Below are positions 11,651 through 20,511 of a stretch of DNA of 64,000 nucleotides, piece after piece. Source of the stretch: DATFQI01 sp963831105 (GTDB lineage Bacteria > Actinomycetota > Thermoleophilia > Solirubrobacterales > Solirubrobacteraceae). The translations under genes were made by a program, and so were the position numbers. How positions within the stretch are numbered: the first letter of the stretch is position 1; each line of letters starts with the position of its first letter. The stretch covers positions 248,001-312,000 of the forward strand of contig CAWHOS010000007.1 in NCBI GenBank assembly GCA_963831105.1, in the 5' to 3' direction. The notes below the pieces were generated by a model. It had not been told where the DNA came from. It saw only the letters and a list, made by a program, of their open reading frames with translations, and made no database searches.

Positions 11651-12301
11651 ATGGCCTACGACCTCGTGATCTTCGACTGCGACGGCGTGCTCGTGGACTC
11701 CGAGCCGCTGTCGAACCGGATCCTCGCCGAGCGGCTGACCGCGATCGGGCTGCCGACCACGACGGAGGAGTCGATCCGCGACTACATGGGCCGCTCCTGG
11801 AAGACCGACCAGGAGATCATCGAGGGGCGGCTCGGCCGGCCGCTCCCCGAGGGCTGGGTCGACTCCTACCACGCGGCCGTGATCGCGGCGTTCGAGCTGG
11901 AGCTGCAGCCGGTCGCTGGCATCGCGGCCGCGCTCGACGCGATCGAGGCGCCGTGGTGCGTGGCCTCGAGCAGCGCGCACCCGCGCATCCGCGCGGCGCT
12001 GGCCGCGACCGGGCTGCTCGCGCGCTTCGAGGGGCGGATCTTCTCCGCGACCGACGTCGAGCACGGCAAGCCGGCGCCCGACCTGTTCCTGCACGCGGCG
12101 CGCGCGTGCGGCGCATCGCCCGAGCGCTGCGCCGTCGTCGAGGACGCCCCGCCGGGCGCCGAGGCCGGGCGGCGCGCCGGGATGGACGTGCTCGGCTACG
12201 CGGGGCTGACGGCGCCCGAGCTGCTCGCGGCCGAGGGGGCGCGCGTCTTCACGTCGATGGCGGAGCTGCCCGCCCTGCTCAACGGTTCCGCTCCCAGATG
12301 A
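11651..12301 (+). CDS. HAD-superfamily phosphatase, beta-phosphoglucomutase-like
   Basis: The 216-residue protein has the HAD nucleophile motif FDCDGVLVDSE at residues 8-18, motif II Ser in VASSSAHPR, the Lys of motif III in HGKPAPDLF and the acidic motif IV in VVEDAPPGAEAGRRAG. A small helical cap between motifs I and II places it with subfamily IA sugar-phosphate phosphatases. Substrate is not predictable from sequence. Its 3' end overlaps coaX, on the other strand, by 23 bases. Confidence 0.88.
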   Translation: MAYDLVIFDCDGVLVDSEPLSNRILAERLTAIGLPTTTEESIRDYMGRSWKTDQEIIEGRLGRPLPEGWVDSYHAAVIAAFELELQPVAGIAAALDAIEAPWCVASSSAHPRIRAALAATGLLARFEGRIFSATDVEHGKPAPDLFLHAARACGASPERCAVVEDAPPGAEAGRRAGMDVLGYAGLTAPELLAAEGARVFTSMAELPALLNGSAPR

Positions 12302-13040
12302 GCCGCAGGCCGGTCAGCGTGAGCTCCTCGTCGACCTCGTCGATCAGCTCGCAGTAGGGCGCCACGGCGCCGGCCAGCCCGCCGGTCGCGATCGCGCGCG
12401 CCGCGCCGACCTCGTCGCGGAGCCGCCCGAGGATCCCGTCGACCATCCCGGCGTAGCCGTAGAGCACGCCGGAGCGGATCGCGTCCACCGTCGACTTGCC
12501 GAGCACCGCGCGCGGCGGGGTCAGGTCGATCGTCGGCAGCGCGGCGGCGCGCTCGGTCAGCGCCTCGAGCGAGATCTCCAGCCCCGGGAAGATCACGCCG
12601 CCGAGGTACTCGCCGGCCTTGGAGACGACGTCGTGCGTGACCGCGGTGCCGAAGTCGACGATCACGCAGGCGCCGCCGACCTTCTCGTAGCCCGCGACGG
12701 CGTTGACCAGCCGGTCGGGGCCGATCTCGCGCGGGTTGTCGTAGCGGATCGGCATGCCGGTCCGCAGGCCCGTCCCGACGACGAGCAGCTCATGGTCGAG
12801 GTAGCGCTCGCCGACCTCCACCCACTCCGGCCGCAGCCGCGGCACCGTCGAGGACACGATCGAGGCGTCGAGGTCGTCGAACGAGAGCCCGCGCAGCGCG
12901 AGCAGGTTGCGCAGCGCGGCGCCCAGCTCGTCCACCGTCGACTTGCGCACCGTGGCGAAGCGCCAGTGCTCGACCAGCTCGGTGCCGTCGTAGGCCCCGA
13001 GGTGGGTCTGGGTGTTGCCGACGTCGACGACCAGCAGCAT
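12279..13040 (-). CDS. coaX: Type III pantothenate kinase
   Basis: The 253-residue enzyme catalyses the first step of coenzyme A synthesis. The ASKHA-fold motifs are present: VVDVGNTQTHLG (residues 4-15, phosphate binding), GPDRLVNAVAG in the middle, VIVDFGTAVTHD, and GGVIFPGL. The usual family sequence at the third site is DFGTATTFD; the Phe is His here and the second Thr is Val, an uncommon substitution near the active site. It starts six bases after a TAACCT element and overlaps the convergent HAD gene. Confidence 0.95.
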   Translation of the reverse strand: MLLVVDVGNTQTHLGAYDGTELVEHWRFATVRKSTVDELGAALRNLLALRGLSFDDLDASIVSSTVPRLRPEWVEVGERYLDHELLVVGTGLRTGMPIRYDNPREIGPDRLVNAVAGYEKVGGACVIVDFGTAVTHDVVSKAGEYLGGVIFPGLEISLEALTERAAALPTIDLTPPRAVLGKSTVDAIRSGVLYGYAGMVDGILGRLRDEVGAARAIATGGLAGAVAPYCELIDEVDEELTLTGLRLIWERNR

Positions 13041-13047
13041 GCGCGGA

Positions 13048-13056
13048 GGTTAGACT
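13048..13056. promoter_or_regulatory. Overlapping divergent -10 elements of coaX and the GST-like gene
   Basis: TAACCT on the minus strand (13053-13048) is six bases before the coaX ATG; TAGACT on the plus strand (13051-13056) is nine bases before the TTG of the GST-like gene. The two elements overlap by three bases, the same arrangement as between dus and the HAD gene. Confidence 0.5.
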
Positions 13057-13065
13057 CGCGCCGCC

Positions 13066-13827
13066 TTGCCCGCCGCCACCCTTTACGCCCTGCCGGCCTC
13101 GCACCCGTGCGCCGCGATCGCGCTCGCGCTGCGGCTCAAGGGCGTCGACTTCCGTCGCGTCGACATGATCCCGGTCCTCTCGAAGGTCCAGCAGTTCGCG
13201 AAGTTCCGTGGGCTGACCGTGCCCGCGATCGAGTTCGACGACGGCGAGAAGGTGCTCGGCTCGCGCGAGATCCTGCGGGCCCTCGAGCACCGCGCGCCCG
13301 ATCCGCCGCTGCTGCCGGCCGACGCCCGCGAGCGCCGCGCCGTCGAGGAGGCCGAGCGCTGGGGCGACGAGGTCCTGCAGCCGCTGGCCCGGCGGCTCGC
13401 ATGGGCGGCGCTGGTGCGCGACACGGGCTCGATGATGGGCTTCGCCGCCGACGCCGACCTGCCCGTCCCCGACGCGCTCGTGCGCGTGTCCGCCCCGCTC
13501 GTCGCCCGCGCGTCGGCCGCCTTCAACGGCGCCCGCGACCCCGCGATCCGCGCCGACCTGATCAACCTCGACTTCCATCTCGACCGCGCGGACCGCTGGA
13601 TCGAGACGGGCGCAGCGGGCGCGTCGTCGGAGGTGCCGAACGCGGCCGACCTGCAGATCGGCTCCGGCGTCCGGCTGCTGCTCACGATCGAGGACCTCGT
13701 GCCGCGGATCTCGGGCCGGCCGTGCGAGGCGCTGGCGATGCGGTGGTTCGAGCGGTATCCGGGGAAGGTTCCTGCGGGGACGCTGCCGGCCGAGTGGTTG
13801 GCGGCGCGGGCTCCGGCGCCTGTGTGA
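13066..13827 (+). CDS. Glutathione S-transferase-like protein
   Basis: The 253-residue protein begins with a thioredoxin-fold GST N-domain: ATLYALPASHPCAAIALALR, a loop with cis-Pro in LTVPAIEFDDG (the conserved VPA-type site) and SREILRAL (Ser contact to the thiol cofactor). An all-helical C-terminal domain follows. Actinobacteria generally use mycothiol rather than glutathione, so the cofactor is uncertain. The start TTG at 13066 is supported by the TAGACT element; no ATG is available near the N-terminus. Confidence 0.72.
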   Translation: MPAATLYALPASHPCAAIALALRLKGVDFRRVDMIPVLSKVQQFAKFRGLTVPAIEFDDGEKVLGSREILRALEHRAPDPPLLPADARERRAVEEAERWGDEVLQPLARRLAWAALVRDTGSMMGFAADADLPVPDALVRVSAPLVARASAAFNGARDPAIRADLINLDFHLDRADRWIETGAAGASSEVPNAADLQIGSGVRLLLTIEDLVPRISGRPCEALAMRWFERYPGKVPAGTLPAEWLAARAPAPV

Positions 13828-13853
13828 GCTTCGGGCCGGGGGCGTCGTGCGGG

Positions 13854-14105
13854 GCGGACGTCAACGGCTCTGGGTGGGGAATTGGGTGGGCCGGCCGGTG
13901 CGGTCGGCCTCGGGGCCACTCCGCCACGCGGTCGACTTTCGGCCGCGTATCGCGGCCGAACGTCGACGGCGATTCGCCGCCCGCGTCGCGGTCGACGTTC
14001 GGCCTGCATATCCGGCGTAGCGTCGACGGCGTTGCGGACCGGGCGGGGGCGCGACCGACCGCGGGCCGCTCCCCCTCCTCCCCACCCAGCGCCGTTGACG
14101 TCCGC
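13854..14105. repeat. Dispersed intergenic repeat element, copy A, bounded by 15-bp inverted repeats
   Basis: The non-coding gap between two convergent genes is bounded by GCGGACGTCAACGGC (13854-13868) and its exact complement (14091-14105). Inside are two related copies of a roughly 50-base unit, each starting CGCGGTCGAC and ending CGTCGACGGCG. Edge sequences (GGGTGGGGAA, GCGGTCGGCCTCGGG, CACCCAGCGCCGTTG) recur in the element at 41302-41574. No transposase or ORF of its own. Confidence 0.65.
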
Positions 14106-14121
14106 CGGCGCAACGGGGCGC

Positions 14122-16018
14122 CTAGCGGCGCCGCTTGAACCCGCGCCCACGCACCACCCGCGCCGGCGACGACGACGATCTCGTCAGCCCCTGGCCGTCC
14201 CGGGCCGCCACGTACACGCGTGCGCTCAACCAGCTCTTCGCGCCTATCGCGCGCTCGCCCGCGCGGCTGAGCGGGATCGGGAAGCGCTTCACGCGGCCGT
14301 GGCGGAGCGAGAACGGGCGGCGGGCGATGCGGCGGCGGGCGCCGCGGCGGGTGAGCCGGGCCGTGAGGGTCACCGCGCCGGTGCAGCGGCCCACGACGCG
14401 GTCCGCGCAGGCCAGGCTGACCCAGGCCCGGCGGCGGCGGTCGACGGGCGCGCGGCGGGACGTCAACGTGGCCCCGGCGAACGGGCGCAGCCGCCTGCCC
14501 GGCGGCGGGCACGGGGTCGCGGTGCGGGGCGGCGCCGGCGATCCGGGGGACGAGCGCGAGCGAGTCGAAGTAGGCGTCGTCGTAGCCGCCGGCGGCGGGG
14601 GCGGAGCGCAGGGTCACCGCGATCGAGCGGGTGAGCGGCGGCATCGCGCCCGAGGTCGAGCGCGGCAGCAGGTTCGTCGCGCCACCGCGGTCCGCGGCCG
14701 TGACGGGGCCGATGAACAGCCGGCCGAGGGGGCGGCCCGCGGGGTCGCGGTACTCCGCCTCCACGATCGCGGCGTCCGCGCTCGCGCGGTAGCCGCCGAG
14801 CAGCGCCGACAGCGCGGCCGAGCCCAGGCCGAGGTCGATCTCGGGCGCGGCCTCGCCGAGCTGGACGACCTGGGTGGCGGTGTTGCCCTTGCCGGGGCCC
14901 GCCGTGAAGAAGGCGGCGCCGGCGCCGAGCGCCTCGCCGATCCGCCGTGACGGGAAGGGGAAGTTGCCGGCGACCGTCCCGTAGCGCACGAACGTGAACG
15001 ACCCGCTGCGCGACCACTGCGGCGGGGCCGGGCTCGACGTGTCGTCGTCGGCGGGCGTGCCGGCCTCGGCCCCGGCGTTGGAGAGCACGTTGCCCGTGAC
15101 GGCTCCGAGCGCCGGCGGCTGCAGCTCCAGCGCGCCCATGTCGCGGCGCAGGCTGCCGTCGCCCGTGCCGTCGGCGAGGCGCACGAAGCCGAGCGCGTCC
15201 TCGTGGGTCTCCGAGTCCGAGAGCGGCCCGGGGCGCCCGGCGTCGAGCACCGGCGAGCCGGGCTGCGGGCGCGCGTCGCCGGGCGCGGTGAAGCGCGGGT
15301 CGGCGGCGAGGTTCGTGTCCCCGGTCGCCTCCGGGAAGTCCGAGTAGGCGGCCGACAGCGCGCCCCCGCCGAGGTCGAACCCGCGCGCGTAGCCCCACAC
15401 GATCGAGTCCGTCGCGGACACGGCGACGGTGCGGCCGGCCGTGGCGCACCTCCCGGTCACCCCCTCATCGCCGGAGCCGCGCACGGTCACGTGCTCGAGC
15501 GCCAGCCGCGCGCTGGCCGCCTCGCACACCACCTCGACCGCCGGCGCGGCCGCGTCCACGAGCACGCTCGCGAGCTCGGCGGCGCCACCGCGCACGCGCA
15601 CGCGGCCTTCCACGACCGAGCTCGTCAGACCCGCGCCATCGTCGATCTGCAGCGCGGGCGCGGCGCCGCCGCCGTCGATCCGCAGGCCGCGCGCGCTGCT
15701 GCCCGCGTCGAGCAGCCGCAGCGTCGGGCCGGAGGGCCCGGCGCGCAGCCGGGTCGCGTCGGCGCCGAGCCCGATCACGCGCACGGGCCGGCCAGCCGCG
15801 TCGGCGAACGCGCCCGCCTCGCTGATGCGGCCGAGCATGATCGTGTCGCGCTCGGTGTCCGAGCGCGCGGCGGTGAACGCGTCCGCGGCCGTGTCCTTCG
15901 CCGTGCAGCCCATGGCGCGGACGCCGACGCAGTAGGTCGCCGCCTCGGCCGTCGCCGCGGGCGCGGCGGGCGGGCAACCCAAGAGCACCACGACCACGAC
16001 CGCCCGGCTCCACCTCAC
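14122..16018 (-). CDS. Exported right-handed beta-helix-like surface protein (frameshifted near 3' end)
   Basis: GTG 16018, seven bases after a TAGCGT element, opens a signal peptide (residues 5-23). Residues of roughly 80-300 show short beta-strand repeats (VIGLGADATRLR, GLRIDGGGAAPALQI, VEGRVRVRGG, LALEHVTVRGSG) and an NLAADPRF/GSPVLDAG pair, as in parallel beta-helix proteins. A carbohydrate-binding-like beta-sandwich follows, then a basic C-terminal domain. The last 115 residues lie in another frame; deleting one G of the run at 14498-14500 joins them. Probably a cell-surface or polysaccharide-binding protein; no catalytic motif is certain. Confidence 0.65.
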
Positions 16019-16025
16019 GGGCGCA

Positions 16026-16031
16026 ACGCTA
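16026..16031 (-). promoter_or_regulatory. -10 element TAGCGT of the beta-helix protein gene
   Basis: TAGCGT on the minus strand is seven bases before the GTG at 16018, matching the leaderless pattern and fixing the start of the exported protein. It lies between folK's stop and this gene. Confidence 0.5.
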
Positions 16032-16042
16032 CTCGGCGCGGC

Positions 16043-16552
16043 CTACGCCCGCACGTCGAGCGGCGGGCCGGCACGGCGCACGTCCTGGCCCTCCAGCGCG
16101 GCGAGCGCCCCGGCCAGCGACGTGCCGTCGGGCAGCTCCAGCCCCGGATCGAGCTCGAGCAGCGGGACGAGCACGAAGCGCCGGCGCGCGAGCTCGCGGT
16201 GCGGGATCTCGAGCCGCTCCGACGCGTAAGCCTCGTCGCCGAGCAGCAGGACGTCGGCGTCGACCGGCCGCGGGCCGTGGCGGACGCCGCCGGGCGCCCG
16301 CCCCAGGGCCGCCTCGACCGCCTTGCACGCGTCGAGCAGCGCCTCCGGCCCGAGCGCGGTCTCGATCCGGACGCACGCGTTGAGGAACGCCGGCTGGTCG
16401 AGCAGCTCGCCGACGGGCTCCGTCTCGTAGACCGAGGAGGAGGCGATCGCCTGCACCCCGTGGGTCCACAGGTCCTCGACGGCGGCCTGCAGCATCTCGC
16501 GCCGGTCGCCGAGGTTCGAGCCGAGCCCGAGGTAGCCGAGCGCGACGCTCAC
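16043..16552 (-). CDS. folK: 2-amino-4-hydroxy-6-hydroxymethyldihydropteridine pyrophosphokinase
   Basis: The 169-residue enzyme transfers pyrophosphate from ATP to the pterin in folate synthesis. YLGLGSNLGDR near the N-terminus and RHGPRPVDADVLLLGD (about residues 92-107) are the diagnostic HPPK motifs, followed by LEIPHREL. GTG 16552 overlaps the stop of the thioesterase gene by four bases, so folK is the last gene of a coupled run that begins with folP and folB but is interrupted by a transporter module. Confidence 0.95.
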   Translation of the reverse strand: MSVALGYLGLGSNLGDRREMLQAAVEDLWTHGVQAIASSSVYETEPVGELLDQPAFLNACVRIETALGPEALLDACKAVEAALGRAPGGVRHGPRPVDADVLLLGDEAYASERLEIPHRELARRRFVLVPLLELDPGLELPDGTSLAGALAALEGQDVRRAGPPLDVRA

Positions 16553-17343
16553 CGGCGCCGCTCCCGCATCATCGCGAGCTGGCGCGACTGCGCGACGAGC
16601 GTGCCGTCCTGCGCCCACAGCTCGCCGTCCTCCTCCCACGCCCCGCCGGCGGAGAACGCGGAGCGGTACTCGGCCAGCAGCCACTCGCCGGGCGCCGGCA
16701 GCGGCGCGCGGAAGTGGATCGTCAGGTCGAAGGTCGGGACGATCGCGAACCGGCCCAGCTTCGAGAACGCCGCCGGCATCCAGCCGTCGGACATCGCGGT
16801 CACCGCCAGGTGGTCGAGCGGGCCGCCCTCCTTCAGCCGCATCCACGCCAGGTGGCGCGCGCGGTCGGCGGGCCGGCCGGGGAAGCCGCCCTCGACCCAG
16901 CGCAGGTCGAAGCGCTCCTGGAAGCGCGGCGCGCCCTCGGCGCGCGGCAGGATCGGGCAGTCCTCCGGCGGCGGCGCGGCCGGCGCCTGCAGGTCGGCCC
17001 ACTCGGGCTCGCCGTCGCGCCAGGTGGCGGCCCCGGCGAGCGCCAGCGCGATCGGGCGCCCGTCCTGCTCCATCCGCAGGCTCAGGACCGTGCTCGAGCG
17101 CCCGGCGCGCTCGACGTCCACCGCGACCTCGATCGGGCCCGCCTGCGGCGCGTCGACGAAGTGCACCGTGAGCGAGCGCGGCGGCCGCTGCGGGTCGTCG
17201 AGCTCGGCCTGCATCGCCCGCACGAGGAACGCCGACAGGTAGCCGCCGAACGGCCCGCGCTCGATCCACCAGTCCTCGGAGACCTCCCCGCGGAAGCGGC
17301 CGTCGCCGTCGCGCGACAGCATCGTGTCGGCGGCGAGCGTCAC
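16549..17343 (-). CDS. Acyl-CoA thioesterase, double-hotdog family
   Basis: The 264-residue protein has the layout of TesB-type thioesterases with two hotdog domains. The first contains WWIERGPFGGYLSAFLVRA and RSLTVHFVDAP; the second contains FDLTIHFRAPLP and ends in AQDGTLVAQSRQLAMMR, a very conserved ending of this family. It would hydrolyse acyl-CoAs. GTG 17343 overlaps the stop of the MMPL transporter gene, so the two are translationally coupled; it may act on the same lipid pathway as the transporter. Confidence 0.85.
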   Translation of the reverse strand: MTLAADTMLSRDGDGRFRGEVSEDWWIERGPFGGYLSAFLVRAMQAELDDPQRPPRSLTVHFVDAPQAGPIEVAVDVERAGRSSTVLSLRMEQDGRPIALALAGAATWRDGEPEWADLQAPAAPPPEDCPILPRAEGAPRFQERFDLRWVEGGFPGRPADRARHLAWMRLKEGGPLDHLAVTAMSDGWMPAAFSKLGRFAIVPTFDLTIHFRAPLPAPGEWLLAEYRSAFSAGGAWEEDGELWAQDGTLVAQSRQLAMMRERRR

Positions 17344-19460
17344 GCCTCCTGCAGCCCCAGCCGGGAGTGCAGCCGCGCCAGCGGCCGCGGCGCCCACCAG
17401 TTCCAGCGGCCGAGCAGCGCCATCAGCGACGGCACCAGCAGCGCGCGCACGAGGAACGCGTCGATCAGCACCGCGAGCGCCGTGCCGACGCCGACCTCCT
17501 TGATGAACACGACCTGCGAGCTCGCGAACGCGCCGATCGCGATGCAGAACAGCAGCGCGGCGTAGGTCACGATCCGCCCCGTCCGCTCGAGCCCGATGGC
17601 GACCGACTCGCGCTCGCCGGCGCCGCCGTCGCGCGCCTCCTTGATGCGCGTCAGCAGGAACACGCCGTAGTCGGTCGACAGGCCGAAGGCGACGCAGAAC
17701 AGCAGCACGGGCTGGGTCGCCTCCAGCGCTCCCTGCGAGTCGTACGCGAGCAGGCCCTCCAAGCGGCCGTCCTGGAAGATCAGCACGAGCAGCCCGAACG
17801 CGGCGCAGACGGTCAGCAGGTTCATCAACAGCGCCTTCACCGGGAGCACGACCGAGCCCGTCATCGCGAACAGGATGAGCAGCGTCGTCGTGGTCAGGAT
17901 CGCCAGCGCGAGCGGCAGCGAGTCGCCGAGCGAGGTCTGCTGGTCGAGGAAGCCGGCCGTCTCGCCGCCGACCTGCACCGGGAACGGCACGTCCATCGCG
18001 CGCACGTCGCGCACGACGTCCTTCGCGGGTTCCGACAGCGCCTGGTCATCGGGCACGACGTCGTAGATCCAGTAGCCGCCCGCCTGCTCGGCGGCGCTGA
18101 CGCTCGCGACGCCGTCGAGTGATGCCAGCCGCTGGTGGTAGTCCTTGCGCGGCCTCGAACCCGCGCTCCCCCACGCCGGCAACCACCAGCACCGGCGTGG
18201 TCGGGCCGGGCGGGAACTCGCTCCGCAGCGCCTCGTCGACCACCTTGGCGCTCTTCTCCGCCGGCAGCACCGACGCGTCGACGCCCGTGAACTCGACCCG
18301 AAGGAACGGCAGTCCGAGCACGATCAGCAGCCACGGCGGTGAAGGCGGCGACCGGCGCCGGGCGGCGCATGACCGCGCGCGAGAGGCGATACCAGGGGCC
18401 GGCCCGCACATGTGCGGCGTCGCGCTTCATGGCCACCTGCCAGCGGCGCAGGCCGAGCGAGTTCACGCGCGGGCCGAGCACCGCGAGCAGCGCGGGCAGC
18501 AGCGTGAGCGAGACGAGGGCGGCGCTCAGCGCCACCAGCACGCCGCCCGCGCCCATCGAGTACAGGAAGCGCAGCGGGAAGACGAGCATCGCCGCCAGCG
18601 CGGCGGCGACCGTGAAGGCGGAGAACAGCACCGTCCGGCCCGCCGTGCGCACGGTCGCGTGCAGCGCCCGCGAGCGGTCGCCATCCGCCTCGAGCTCCTC
18701 GCGGAAGCGCGAGACCATGAACAGCGAGTAGTCGATCGCGAGGCCGAGCCCGAGGCCGGTCGTGAGGTTGATGGCGAACGTCGACATCGGCTCGAACTCG
18801 TTGATGATCCGCAGCCCGGAGAACGTCAGCAGGACCGTCGCCGTCCCGACCGCGAGCGGCAGCAGCGCGGCGACGAGGCTGCGGAAGACCAGCAGCGAGA
18901 ACAGCAGCAGGATCGGCGCGGCGAGCATCTCCGCGCGCTGGAGGTCGGACTCGACCTGCTCGCCGACCTGGTTGAAGGCGACGATCCCTCCACCGACCGT
19001 CACGCCCGGCTCGCCGCGCATGCGCTCCACGAGCGCGTCGGCCGCCTCGTCCTCGTCGGCGGCCGTGAAGAAGGTCACGGGCATATAGACCGAGCGGCGG
19101 TCCTCGGAGACCTGCGGCGACGGGCGCCCCGGCTCCGGCGCGACGACCTCCGACGACGTCGCCGTCGTCGCGGATCTTCGCGCGCACGGCCTCCAGCCTG
19201 CGGCCGGCCTCCGGCTCCTCGATCCGCGCGCCGAGCCTGACCAGCACGATCGCGTCGGGCGCGGCGGAGCGCCCCGTGGTGCGCTCGACCGTGTCGCGCG
19301 CCTGGATCGACTCCGACTCGGGGTCGGAGAAGTCGTCGCCGACGTCGAGCAGCCCGACGACCGGGCCGCCGAACGCCCCGGCGGCGAACACGACGAGCAC
19401 CGAGACGAAGAGCACCGCCCTCCGCCGCCGGTCGATCAGGCGGGCCAGCCGCTCGAGCAT
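17340..19460 (-). CDS. MMPL/RND-family transporter (three single-base frameshifts)
   Basis: When three extra bases are removed (near 19141-19170, 18330-18345 and 18150-18160) the gene encodes about 705 residues. It has the duplicated RND layout: one transmembrane helix, an exported loop (FFTAADEDEAADALVERM), then a helix bundle containing GLGLGLAIDYSLFMVSRFREEL, and a second half with VAFGLSTDYGVFLLTRIKEARD in the equivalent place. These Asp-Tyr motifs carry the proton-relay residues of MmpL proteins, which export lipids or hydrophobic compounds. Its ATG overlaps the TetR stop, so regulator and transporter form one transcript. All three frame breaks have the same sign and are probably sequence errors. 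Confidence 0.8.
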
Positions 19461-20029
19461 CAGCCCTCCGGCGAACCGGGCGGGCCGTTGCACCAGCTCG
19501 CAGCCCACTCGCTCTCGTCGGCGATCGCCTCGAGGTCGAGCGACTTGGTGACGTTGAGCAGCATGCCCTGCGCGAAGAAGGCCCAGACGGAGCCGGCGTC
19601 CGCGCCGGAGAGCTCGGTGACCTCGGCGACGAGCCGCTCGAAGCAGTCGCGGACGTGCGCCTGGATGTCGGGGTCCGACGAGGCCACGTAGCCCTGCATC
19701 TGCATCAGCACGGCGTGGCGGTCGGGGAGCAGGTCATCGATGTAGGCCTGGCCCATCGCCTTCAGCCGCTCGTCCTCGGGCGCCTCCGCGGCGGCGCGCC
19801 GGAACGCGTCGCGCACCCGCGCGTTGGCGCGGTCCACGCAGGCGATGAACAGCTCCTTCTTGGTACGGAAGAGCCGGAACAGGTACGGCTGGGAGATGCC
19901 GGCCTCGCGCGCGATCGCCTCGGTCGAGGTGCCGTGCAGGCCCCCGATCGCGAAGTGGCGGACGGCGACCTCGAGGATCTCCTCGCGGCGCTCCTCGGCG
20001 GACTTGCGGACGCGGGGCTCGACGGCCAT
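19460..20029 (-). CDS. TetR-family transcriptional regulator
   Basis: The 189-residue protein has an N-terminal TetR helix-turn-helix: RREEILEVAVRHFAIGGLHG then EAIAREAGISQPYLFRLFRTKKELF (residues about 15-60). The C-terminal ligand domain is unassigned but includes MGQAYIDDLLPDRHAVLMQMQGYVAS, frequent in regulators of MMPL pumps. ATG 20029 is seven bases after a TAACCT element. It overlaps the mmpL start, so it probably represses its own transporter-thioesterase operon. Confidence 0.92.
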   Translation of the reverse strand: MAVEPRVRKSAEERREEILEVAVRHFAIGGLHGTSTEAIAREAGISQPYLFRLFRTKKELFIACVDRANARVRDAFRRAAAEAPEDERLKAMGQAYIDDLLPDRHAVLMQMQGYVASSDPDIQAHVRDCFERLVAEVTELSGADAGSVWAFFAQGMLLNVTKSLDLEAIADESEWAASWCNGPPGSPEG

Positions 20030-20036
20030 GCCGGGG

Positions 20037-20057
20037 AGGTTAGTGATCGCTCACAAC
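20037..20057 (-). promoter_or_regulatory. tetR leaderless promoter with overlapping operator-like dyad
   Basis: TAACCT (minus strand, 20042-20037) is the -10 element, seven bases before the tetR ATG. Overlapping its upstream edge is GTGA-TCGC-TCAC (20043-20054), an inverted repeat flanked by GTTA and AAC in near-symmetry. Position and symmetry fit autorepression by the TetR protein. Confidence 0.5.
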
Positions 20058-20061
20058 AACT

Positions 20062-20511
20062 TCAAGGACGCTCTTCCCGCCACACCTCGACCGAGACCTC
20101 CTCGACCGGCAGCGGGATCGGCGGCTCGGGCTTGGCCGCCTTCACGGTGACGCTCTCGGCGCCGAACTGCGACGCGAGCCGGTCGGCGATCACCGCGCAC
20201 AGCCGCTCGAGCGTCTTGTAGGAGCGCTGCTGCGCGATCAGCGCGATCACCTGGCAGACCTCGCCGTAGTCGACCGTGTCCTCGACGCGGTCGGTGATCA
20301 GCGCGTCCGGCTCGCCGACGTCGAAGCGCACGTCGAGCACCAGCCGCTGGCCGATCTCGCGCTCCGCGGCGGTCACGCCGTGGTGCGTGTAGAGGGAGAG
20401 CCCGACGATCTCGACGGTGACCCCGACCTCGGGACCCTCGTCGTCCTCGTCGTCGCTGCTCGAGAGCTCCTCGTCCTCGTCCTCGTAGGGATCCGGGTCC
20501 TCAGGGGCCAT
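20062..20511 (-). CDS. folB: Dihydroneopterin aldolase with acidic N-terminal extension
   Basis: The 149-residue protein contains the FolB fold from about residue 30: VEIVGLSLYTHHGVTAAEREIGQ, DTVDYGEVCQVI and the C-terminal VKAAKPEPPIPLPVEEVSVEV. It converts dihydroneopterin to 6-hydroxymethyldihydropterin. The first 30 residues are almost entirely Asp, Glu, Pro and Ser and have no counterpart in typical FolB. The ATG lies 11 bases inside the end of folP. An internal start after the acidic stretch is possible, but no good start codon is seen there. Confidence 0.92.
   Translation of the reverse strand: MAPEDPDPYEDEDEELSSSDDEDDEGPEVGVTVEIVGLSLYTHHGVTAAEREIGQRLVLDVRFDVGEPDALITDRVEDTVDYGEVCQVIALIAQQRSYKTLERLCAVIADRLASQFGAESVTVKAAKPEPPIPLPVEEVSVEVWREERP

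Noticed and set aside
13854..14105. CRISPR-like array because of internal direct repeats
   Set aside because: Only two divergent copies, no regular spacers, no cas genes; it is an inverted-repeat-bounded element.
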